From CAZCEC01 sp964497615 (GTDB lineage: Bacteria > Chloroflexota > Anaerolineae > Anaerolineales > UBA6663), in NCBI GenBank assembly GCA_964497615.1, contig CAZCEC010000032.1:6314-70313 (forward strand): a DNA stretch of 64,000 bases, read 5' to 3'. The position numbers and the translations under genes are program-made. Each line of letters begins with the position of its first letter. Position 1 is the stretch's first letter. The notes below the pieces were generated by a model that was given only the letters and a program-made list of their open reading frames with translations, ran no database searches and had not been told where the DNA came from. Positions 57,577 through 64,000 of this stretch are shown here, in pieces.

Positions 57577-58221
57577 TCATACTCCTTCGTCCGGGAACAT
57601 CGTCGCCTCCACCTGCGCGCACAAGGCATGGTAGATCGCCAGGTGTAGTTCCTGAATGTCCGCCGTGCGGTCGCGTGGCACGCAAAGCGCCACGTCGCAC
57701 AGCGCCCGCATCTGCCCCCCCGAGCGCCCCGTAAACCCCAGCGTCGTCAAGCCCATCGCCCGCGCCACCCGCAGCGCCTGCAGCACGTTCAGCGAGTTGC
57801 CGCTGGTGCTGATCGCCATGAGCACGTCGTCTCGCCGCCCATAGCCATACACTTGCTGCGCAAAGATCATGTCGCCCGCGATGTCGTTGGCGATGGCGGT
57901 GAGCAGGGCGGTGTGGCTCACAAGCGAAATGGCTGGCAGCGCGCCCTGCAAGTGGTCGGCCAGGTATGGCCCCGCCGCCAGGTCGGCTTGTCTCAGCGCC
58001 TCCCGCACCCCCTCGGGCGCCGGTCGCCGCTTCAGGTAGCCCTTCATCAGCTCGCCCACCACGTGCTCGGCATCCGCCGCGCTCCCCCCGTTACCGCATA
58101 TCAGCACCTTGCCGCCCGCGCGATAGCACTCGATCAGCGCCGCCCCCGCCGCCTCCAGCTCCGCCTCAACGGCGTGCAGGTCAGGCTCCTTCACTAGCAA
58201 GGCCTCCAGGTACTCATCCAT
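57577..58221 (-). CDS. gmhA: SIS-domain phosphoheptose isomerase-like protein
   Basis: The 214-residue protein fits GmhA: 'GGKVLICGNGGSAADAEHVVGELMKGYL' (sugar-phosphate loop, residues about 36-63), 'ALTAIANDIAGDMIFAQQVYGYGRRDDVLMAIST' and 'SGNSLNVLQALRVARAMGLTTLGFTGRSGG', with 'DIQELHLAIYHALCAQVE' closing the metal site. It would isomerise sedoheptulose 7-phosphate or a related sugar. The start at 58221 gives a typical N-terminus. Confidence 0.85.
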   Translation of the reverse strand: MDEYLEALLVKEPDLHAVEAELEAAGAALIECYRAGGKVLICGNGGSAADAEHVVGELMKGYLKRRPAPEGVREALRQADLAAGPYLADHLQGALPAISLVSHTALLTAIANDIAGDMIFAQQVYGYGRRDDVLMAISTSGNSLNVLQALRVARAMGLTTLGFTGRSGGQMRALCDVALCVPRDRTADIQELHLAIYHALCAQVEATMFPDEGV

Positions 58222-58323
58222 CCGCGTCTCCCATTTGACTCTTGTCTGCCGCAACACCCGTAGATGCGGCCTCTGCGAAGCGCCCCAGGTGGGTTATGGC
58301 CGCGGGCCGGCCCGTCTTCTGCC

Positions 58324-59301
58324 TCATGCCCGGGTCTCTGCCTCACTGCCCACCGCCAGCGCCACCGCCCCCCACAGCGGCGCCTCATCCCCCAACGCCG
58401 CCTGCACAATGCTCAACCCCACCTCGGGCAGCGCCGCCGCCCGGGCGGCGGCGCGCACCGCCTCCCACCACCGCTCACCCGCCTTGGTGACGCCTCCCCC
58501 CAGCACAAACCTCTCCGGGTTCACCAAATTGGCAGCGTTGCCAATGCCCACCCCCAGTGCCTGCGCCCCGCGCTCCAGCGCCTCCCATGCCAGCACATCC
58601 CCCTCGGCCGCGGCCTGTGCCACCATCTTCGCGTCCACCGCGTCCACGCTGCCGCCCGCCAAGGCCCGCAGCCGCGCTCCACGCTCCGGTTGTTCCCGCA
58701 GCCACTCCCGCGCCCGCCGCGCAATGTTGGTGCCCGACGCCAGCCGCTCCACGCAGCCCCGACTGCCGCATACGCACACCGGCCCGCTCGGGTCCACCAC
58801 CATGTGCCCGATCTCGCCCGCCATCCGGTCGTGCCCGCGCCACGGCCGCCCATTCAGGATCCACCCCCCGCCGACCCCCGTGCTCACGGTCATATACAGC
58901 AGGCTGTCACATCCCTGTCCCGCGCCAAACGCATGCTCTCCAATGGCGGCCACATTGGCGTCGTTGTCCACCCAGGCCGGCGCGCCAAACGCATCTCTCA
59001 GCATCTGGGCCAGCGGGCGGTTCTCCCAGCCCGGCACATGGTGCGACAGGCGCACGGTCCCGGTGTAGAAGTCCACCGGGCCGCCAAAGCTCACCCCCGT
59101 CACCGCCGGCCGCTGCCCCCTCAACAGTCCGTGCGCCAGCCGGAACATGATCTCCAAGTCGTCGTCGGCCGTAGCATTTTCCGGCGCGCTCTCTCGCGCC
59201 GTCCCCAGCCACGCTCGCTCCCCGCGCCGCGCCAGCCCCGCCGTATGCTTGGTGCCCCCAAAATCCAGGGCCAGGATCAGGTCATTGCCTCGCACGGTCA
59301 T
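58324..59301 (-). CDS. ROK-family sugar kinase
   Basis: The 325-residue protein has 'LILALDFGGTKHTAGLA' (ATP phosphate 1), 'GVSFGGPVDFYTG', 'VDNDANVAAIGEHAFGAG', 'VSTGVGGGWILNGRPWRGH', the ROK zinc motif 'GEIGHMVVD' and 'CVCGSRGCVERLASG', and 'RFVLGGGVTKAG'. It is a glucose or N-acetylamino-sugar kinase; specificity is unknown. The start at 59301 is set by the ATP motif. It is divergent from fabF, 105 bp away. Confidence 0.92.
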   Translation of the reverse strand: MTVRGNDLILALDFGGTKHTAGLARRGERAWLGTARESAPENATADDDLEIMFRLAHGLLRGQRPAVTGVSFGGPVDFYTGTVRLSHHVPGWENRPLAQMLRDAFGAPAWVDNDANVAAIGEHAFGAGQGCDSLLYMTVSTGVGGGWILNGRPWRGHDRMAGEIGHMVVDPSGPVCVCGSRGCVERLASGTNIARRAREWLREQPERGARLRALAGGSVDAVDAKMVAQAAAEGDVLAWEALERGAQALGVGIGNAANLVNPERFVLGGGVTKAGERWWEAVRAAARAAALPEVGLSIVQAALGDEAPLWGAVALAVGSEAETRA

Positions 59302-59406
59302 AGCGGATTCTCCCAGCCAAAAGCGGAATTGGCCCATGCGCCCATCTGCGGTAAACTCTGGCTCGCGTCCGGCCCGCGATGCTGGCTGCCCGGCGCGGAG
59401 GCATGC

Positions 59407-60642
59407 ATGGAACGAGTGGTAGTGACGGGGCTGGGCGTGGCCAGCCCCCTGGGTTGCACTGTCGAAGATTTTTGGGCCCACCTGGTGGCGGGTGGCTCGG
59501 GCGTCGTCGCCTTGGCTGAACCTGCGTACGCCAAGTTGCGCTCCCGCATCGGCGCGCGCCTGGCCGGCTTCGACGAAAAGCAGCACTTCGACTCAAAGGA
59601 AGTCCGGCGCATGAGCCGCTCATCCCTCATGGCGCTGCTGGCTTCGGCGCAGGCTGTGGAGCAGGCCCGGCTGACGGTTGACGGCGTGGACCCGCGCGAC
59701 GTGGGGGTCATCATTGGTTCGTCCATTGGCGGCTTTGCGGCCAGCGATCACTTCTTCAAGACCTATTACGAGCGCGGCACCGCCAGCCCCTATACTATCC
59801 CATTCTCCATGAACGTTGGCCCCTCGTCCAACGTCTCCATCCGCTATGGCTTCCAGGGCCCGCTGATGACGGTGGATGCCGCCTGCGCCTCGGCCGCGCA
59901 CTCGATCGGCTACTGTTACAACCTCATCCGCACCGGCATGCTGGACGTGGCCGTCACCGGCGGCTCAGACTGTCCCTTTGCGCCCGGCGTGGTTGCCTCC
60001 TGGTGCGCCCTCCGCGCTCTGTCCGAGCGCAACGACGATCCCGCCACCGCCAGCCGCCCCTTCAGCCGCGACCGCGATGGCATGGTCCTGGGCGAGGGCG
60101 CGGGCGTCCTCATCCTGGAGTCAGAGACCAGCGCCCTGCGCCGCGGACAGCCCATCCTCGCCGAGGTCCTGGGCTACGGCGCCACCGGCGATAGCCACCA
60201 CCTTACCCAGCCCTCGCCCGAAGGGCCTGCCCGCGCCATGGCCCGCGCCCTCAAGGACGCCGGCCTGACGATCGAGGACGTGGACTGGATCAACGCGCAC
60301 GGTACCGCCACCGACTGGAACGATAAGACCGAGACCGCCGCCATCAAGCACGTCTTCGGTGAGCGCGCCTGGGATACCCCAGTGGTTAGCCTTAAGGGCG
60401 CGCTCGGCCATGCCATCGCCGCCAGCGCCGCCCTCCAGGCCGTCAGCAGCATCCTGTCGCTCCGCGATCAGCTCCTGCCCCCCACCATCAACTACCACGT
60501 GCCCGACCCCGACTGCGATCTCGACTACGTCACCGAGGGCGCCCGCCGCCGGCCCGTCAAGACCATCCTGAACAATTCCTTCGCCTTCGGGGGCAGCAAC
60601 TCCGCCCTGGTGTTTGGGCGCTACCAACCCGCGGAAGCCTGA
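59407..60642 (+). CDS. fabF: Beta-ketoacyl-ACP synthase II
   Basis: The 411-residue enzyme elongates acyl-ACP with malonyl-ACP. It starts 'MERVVVTGLGVASPLGCTVEDFW', with the active-site Cys in 'TVDAACASAAHSIGYC', His in 'NAHGTATDWNDKTE' and His in 'SLKGALGHAIAASAALQ', plus 'NSFAFGGSNSALVF'. GGAGG precedes the ATG at 59407. It is followed by DUF2723 and lies near a phosphopantetheinyl transferase and thioester reductase, so it may serve a special lipid or polyketide rather than bulk fatty acid synthesis. Confidence 0.94.
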   Translation: MERVVVTGLGVASPLGCTVEDFWAHLVAGGSGVVALAEPAYAKLRSRIGARLAGFDEKQHFDSKEVRRMSRSSLMALLASAQAVEQARLTVDGVDPRDVGVIIGSSIGGFAASDHFFKTYYERGTASPYTIPFSMNVGPSSNVSIRYGFQGPLMTVDAACASAAHSIGYCYNLIRTGMLDVAVTGGSDCPFAPGVVASWCALRALSERNDDPATASRPFSRDRDGMVLGEGAGVLILESETSALRRGQPILAEVLGYGATGDSHHLTQPSPEGPARAMARALKDAGLTIEDVDWINAHGTATDWNDKTETAAIKHVFGERAWDTPVVSLKGALGHAIAASAALQAVSSILSLRDQLLPPTINYHVPDPDCDLDYVTEGARRRPVKTILNNSFAFGGSNSALVFGRYQPAEA

Positions 60643-60645
60643 GGC

Positions 60646-62337
60646 GTGCCTCGCGCGCTGTCGCCTCGCTGGGCCTATGCGGCCGCGTTCGTGGCCGCGT
60701 TGGCATTCTACGTCTTCACCCTCCAGCCCTCCCTCGCCTGGGGCGATGGCGTCCGCCTCCAGCGCGAGGCTATCACCGGCGAGTCCTACATCCTGGCCGA
60801 AATGGTCCAGGCCGACTTTGCGCCCGACCCCTTCCCGTTTGCCCGCGTCGGCGTGGCCGCCTGGGATCATCCGCTCTATATCATCCTCACGCACCTAGCC
60901 GTCCGCGCCCTGCCGGCCGTGCCTTCACTGTGGCTGGTCAATCTGGCCTCAGCGGTGTTCGCCGCTCTCACGGTGCTGTTTGTGGGCCTGCTCATCCACG
61001 ATCACACGCGTTCCCTGCCCGCGGGCCTCCTCTCGGCGGCCAGTCTGGCGGTCTCGCACACCTTCTGGTTCCACGCCGTCACGCCCGAGGTCTATTCGCT
61101 GGTCTCGTGCCTGTTGGTCCTGGCCGCCTGGGCCTGGCTGCGCTCGGGCGGGCCGCGCGGCCGCGCGTGGCTTGTCCTCGCCGCGGTGGCTTTCGGTCTG
61201 GCCGCTTCAACCCACCTGTTGGCGCTCCTGGCCCTCCCGGCCCTGGCCATCTATTACGTGTTGGCACGCTTGCCCCAACGCCCTGCGCCCGCCCCAGTTG
61301 GCAGCCAGGCGCCCTCAGCCATGGTCGCCGAGCCGCCCACGGGCCCGGCCCGTTGGGGCTGGCACAGCTTCGCATTCGCCAGCCTGGGCTTCTTGCTTGG
61401 CTTCGCGCCCTACCTGATTCAGCTCCTCCGTATGCTCCGGACCTTCACGCTGAGCGAGGTCATGGGGCCCGTCACCGGCGCCACGTTCTTCTCCAACCTC
61501 GCCGGCTCCGCCCTGTCCACCCTGCCGCTCAGCACGCTAACCCTGGCGCTGTTCCTTGTCTTGCAGTTCAGCCCGCTCGGAGCCGCCTTGGGCGTCATCG
61601 GCTTATGGCGCGGCGGGCGCGTCTCGCCTGCACTCTGGCGGCTGGCGGGCGCGGGTTTCGCCGTCTTCGGCCTCTTTGGCGTCCTCTATCGCGTCGCCGA
61701 TCAGTTTGCGTTCTTCCAGCCTGCCTATCTGTTCTTCACCCTGTTGCTGGGGTTGGGCCTGGCCGAGAGCCTGTCCCGCTGGCCGCGCCACCGCGCCCGC
61801 CTCCTCCTGGCGACAGCGCTCGCCACCGCCGCCCTGCCGGTGGTCTATGCCCTCGCCCCTCGCCTCGCCAACGCCGCCGGCCTCGGCGACGACGCCCTCG
61901 GCATCCCCGTGGTGGGCACGGGCGTCCGCAACGGACTGGCCTACTACGTCAATCCCAACAAGCGCGGCGACTTCTCGCCCGACCGATTTGGCCTCGAGAC
62001 CTTGGCTGCCCTGCCGCCCAATGCGCTCGTCCTCGCCCAGTGGTACACCGATACTGACGAGTATTACATCCTGCGCTACCTCGTGGCGGTTGAGGGGCGT
62101 CGGCCCGACGTCGTCATCGAAGGCTGGCCGACCGTTGACGCCTTCACGTTCGACTCCGCCCTGGCCGTCCAGTTGGTAGCCGATTCGATCTCAACGCGGC
62201 CCGTCTATTTGGCCTCGCTCAGCGAAGACTTCTACGCATTTTCGACCCTGGCCGCGCGCTATTGCATTGTAGAAGAAGGGACTCTGTACCGCATCCTGCC
62301 GGAGCAGGGGGACCAACCGGCCTGCCTGGGGCGCTAA
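60646..62337 (+). CDS. DUF2723 multi-span membrane protein (possible glycosyltransferase)
   Basis: The 563-residue protein has about ten membrane helices. The family core is the N-terminal loop 'GDGVRLQREAITGESY' and 'VSHTFWFHAVTPEVYSL'; PMT/GT-C-type acidic residues lie in the first loop. Soluble C-terminal part ('LAQWYTDTDEYYILRYLVAVEGRRPDVVIEGW') after about residue 450. Likely transfers sugar from a lipid carrier. The start is a GTG four bases past fabF. It overlaps the next, opposite, gene by 4 bp. Confidence 0.82.
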   Translation: MPRALSPRWAYAAAFVAALAFYVFTLQPSLAWGDGVRLQREAITGESYILAEMVQADFAPDPFPFARVGVAAWDHPLYIILTHLAVRALPAVPSLWLVNLASAVFAALTVLFVGLLIHDHTRSLPAGLLSAASLAVSHTFWFHAVTPEVYSLVSCLLVLAAWAWLRSGGPRGRAWLVLAAVAFGLAASTHLLALLALPALAIYYVLARLPQRPAPAPVGSQAPSAMVAEPPTGPARWGWHSFAFASLGFLLGFAPYLIQLLRMLRTFTLSEVMGPVTGATFFSNLAGSALSTLPLSTLTLALFLVLQFSPLGAALGVIGLWRGGRVSPALWRLAGAGFAVFGLFGVLYRVADQFAFFQPAYLFFTLLLGLGLAESLSRWPRHRARLLLATALATAALPVVYALAPRLANAAGLGDDALGIPVVGTGVRNGLAYYVNPNKRGDFSPDRFGLETLAALPPNALVLAQWYTDTDEYYILRYLVAVEGRRPDVVIEGWPTVDAFTFDSALAVQLVADSISTRPVYLASLSEDFYAFSTLAARYCIVEEGTLYRILPEQGDQPACLGR

Positions 62338-63065
62338 CCCTCCGGCCGCCACTCCCCCCGGTCCACCACCTCCACCGGCCGCTCCTCCGCGGCCACAGCG
62401 CCAGCCGCCGTAAACCCGGCCGGCGCCTCCACTTCGAACAGCTCCCAATTGAGCGCCGCCGCGTCTGCCGCCCACACCAGCCGCGGCCGGTCCTCCGCCG
62501 CAAACGTAACCTCAAACGAGTCCAGCGCCACCGATAGGCCCGCGCCGTGCGCTTTCAGATATGCCTCTTTGCGTGTCCAGCACCGGTAAAAGGCCGCCGG
62601 CCGCTCCGCCGCCCTCAGCGCCCCCCACCGCGCCACCTCGCCTGGCGCGAAGAACCGTCGCGCGATGCCCTCTAGGTCAATGCCTCCCCGCTGATATTCA
62701 AGGTCAATGCCAATCGGGCGGCCCTCGCCAATGCCCAGCAGCCCCAGGTCCGCCGAGTGCGCGAGGTTGAACTCTAGCCCGCCTTCAACGCCCGCAAGAC
62801 GCGGCTTGCCATACGGCCCATATGCGAAGCGCACCGCCTCCGCCGCGATGCCCAGCCGCACTCCCAGGATTTGTCTCAGTTGTCCTCGCGCCAGGGTGTA
62901 GCGCCGCCGGTCACGGTCAAACACGAACCGGCCGGCGCGCTCGCGTTCGTCCGGCGCCAGCACCGCCGCCATCCGCGTGACGGCCTCGTCCGGCCAATCC
63001 AGCCGCAGCCGCCAGATGTGCACTTGCCCCCGCCCGCTGGTTGTACTTGGGCCTTGTTTGGACAT
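62334..63065 (-). CDS. 4'-phosphopantetheinyl transferase
   Basis: The 243-residue Sfp-type enzyme has 'YTLARGQLRQILG', 'FAYGPYGKPRLAG', 'LEFNLAHSADLGLLGI', 'IGIDLEYQRGGIDLEGIARRFFAPGEVA' (Asp/Glu metal ligands) and 'FYRCWTRKEAYLKAHGAGL' (W-x-x-KEA). It attaches the phosphopantetheine arm to carrier proteins. The ATG at 63065 is preferred; a TTG at 63083 is also in frame. It probably serves the modular enzyme whose thioester reductase lies just upstream. Confidence 0.92.
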   Translation of the reverse strand: MSKQGPSTTSGRGQVHIWRLRLDWPDEAVTRMAAVLAPDERERAGRFVFDRDRRRYTLARGQLRQILGVRLGIAAEAVRFAYGPYGKPRLAGVEGGLEFNLAHSADLGLLGIGEGRPIGIDLEYQRGGIDLEGIARRFFAPGEVARWGALRAAERPAAFYRCWTRKEAYLKAHGAGLSVALDSFEVTFAAEDRPRLVWAADAAALNWELFEVEAPAGFTAAGAVAAEERPVEVVDRGEWRPEG

Positions 63066-63339
63066 CTTCCTGATGCGCGTCAAATGAGCTGGCTGGGACG
63101 ACCGTAGGCGCGGCCTTTTCTTCTGCGATCCAGCCCAAATGGGATCGGACTACGCCTTCCAGAGCACGTGGCCCGTTTCGGCCCTAAGCCCGGTTGACCG
63201 GGCGTCGATCACCTGTCCCCCGCAGCGAAGCGGAGTGGGGATAGCCCGGAGCCTTCAGCTCCGGGCCCGGGCATGTCGCGCGTTGGCCGTATGCCCTCTA
63301 CTACGCCGCGTCGGCCATGTCGTTCGCTTGCCGAATGGA
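63066..63339. other. Intergenic region with hairpins
   Basis: About 270 bp without a gene. A perfect 9-bp hairpin (63244-63266, CTTCA loop) and several shorter GC-rich palindromes stand after the stop of the thioester reductase gene and may end its transcript. No clear promoter for the transferase gene is seen. Confidence 0.6.
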
Positions 63340-64000
63340 CTACGCCGAAACCGGCCGCGGCAAGAACCCGATCTCCGTCAGGTGGCTCAGATAGGTATTC
63401 AACAGCGCCGCGTCCAATGGCGGGCAAGCCTCCCCGGTCCCCTCCAGGCCCGCCAGCGTGTTAGCGCAGTCGAAGCGTGGCATGAACACCTGCTCCGGCG
63501 TCACTTCCTCGATCAGCGGCAGGTAGGGGCTGTTGATGCTCCCCGGAAAACGCGCCGCCAGGCTCAGCAGCTCGGCCCGCCAATCCTCAAACGACAACCG
63601 GCGCATCGCATAGCCGCGCTCGCTCACCCAGTCAATCACCTGGTGGAACGGCGGCGGGTTCGGGCTGGCGAGATGGAACACCCGCCCGACAGAATCGGGC
63701 CGCCGCGATAGCGCCACAATCGCGCCGCTTACGTAGTTCACCGGCACCACATCCACGTTCAGGTCCAGGTCCGGCACCGAGTTCAGCGCCAGGCACAGCC
63801 GCGTCAGGTTGCCGATCAGGTCTTCCGTGTTCGAAGCGCCGGTCCGGCTGTCGCCGCCGATGGACCCTGGGCGGAAGATCGTCACGGGCAGCCCGCGCGC
63901 GCCCGCCAGCGTCACCAGCTTCTCGCTCACCCACTTGCTCTGCGCATAGCCGCCATACGGCGCGCCCACCGCCTCCAGGTCCTCCGTCTCGGTGAACACC
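63340..64000 (-). CDS. Thioester reductase domain protein, partial (C-terminal part)
   Basis: About 219 residues of an NAD(P)H-dependent extended-SDR domain run off the right edge. 'GGYAQSKWVSEKLV' holds the catalytic Tyr-x3-Lys, followed by 'LPVTIFRPGSIGGDSRTG', 'DVVPVNYVSGAIVALS' and 'GRVFHLASPNPPPFHQVIDWV'. Such domains end carboxylic acid reductases and NRPS/PKS modules and release the product as an aldehyde or alcohol. The N-terminal part, probably with adenylation and carrier domains, lies beyond the window. The neighbouring PPTase and KS fit this. Confidence 0.85.
   Translation of the reverse strand, partial: VFTETEDLEAVGAPYGGYAQSKWVSEKLVTLAGARGLPVTIFRPGSIGGDSRTGASNTEDLIGNLTRLCLALNSVPDLDLNVDVVPVNYVSGAIVALSRRPDSVGRVFHLASPNPPPFHQVIDWVSERGYAMRRLSFEDWRAELLSLAARFPGSINSPYLPLIEEVTPEQVFMPRFDCANTLAGLEGTGEACPPLDAALLNTYLSHLTEIGFLPRPVSA

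Noticed and set aside
1..64000. CRISPR array
   Set aside because: No regularly spaced direct repeats were seen on reading either strand.

Overview
The window is GC-rich bacterial DNA with a large prophage on the left (about 1-33.8 kb; its left end lies outside) and host chromosome on the right (about 33.9-64 kb). The host looks like a Chloroflexota bacterium of the Anaerolineae type. This is inferred from lipoproteins with long Thr/Pro linkers, MalFG-type sugar transport, a mevalonate-pathway decarboxylase, a RadC/M50/ROK/DUF2723 gene set and zinc-ribbon membrane proteins. No rRNA or tRNA is present to confirm it. A run of ten Ns at 6822-6831 shows that the sequence is a scaffolded assembly.

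Prophage. A short leftward cluster (1-2061: lipoprotein, HTH protein, DUF5131 protein, SWIM-type protein) faces the rightward late operon across an AT-rich divergent promoter region. The late operon has siphovirus order: HNH nuclease, TerS, TerL, portal, Mu F-like head protein, scaffold, major capsid protein, a probable decoration protein, connector and closure proteins, tail tube, tail-assembly chaperone with a -1 frameshift, tape measure, tail-tip and fibre proteins, two TIM-barrel hydrolases, two holin-type membrane proteins and a metallophosphoesterase. It ends against a leftward XRE repressor with its own operator/promoter. No integrase is visible, so it should lie to the left.

Three things stand out in the prophage. 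First, a glycosylation cassette (11.9-16.9 kb) sits between capsid and connector genes: a GT4-GT2 fusion, a methyltransferase, a small membrane protein, a second glycosyltransferase and UDP-galactopyranose mutase. This suggests a phage that decorates its virion or host surface with galactofuranose-type sugar. Second, the 270-bp gap at 8965-9237 folds into a compact multi-helix RNA followed by a terminator. Third, four homing-type endonuclease genes (three HNH, one GIY-YIG) are spread through the late operon, and a 48-bp double palindrome is inserted in frame in the mutase gene.

Host part. Leftward genes: an endonuclease/exonuclease/phosphatase lipoprotein and a sugar ABC transporter (binding protein, MalG, unusually large MalF, HAD phosphatase; no ATPase gene nearby). 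Rightward genes: a DnaE-type polymerase, a SnoaL-like protein, a DUF433-DUF5615 toxin-antitoxin pair and an aminotransferase. Then come RadC and two related TIM-barrel proteins, one fused to an M23 peptidase. A leftward block follows: FecR-like protein, acylphosphatase, Zn-peptidase, AEC transporter, HEAT-repeat protein, RseP-like protease, mevalonate(-di)phosphate decarboxylase, GmhA-like isomerase and ROK kinase. The right end holds a ketosynthase, a DUF2723 membrane protein, a phosphopantetheinyl transferase and a thioester reductase cut by the window edge, probably part of a lipid or polyketide-type pathway.
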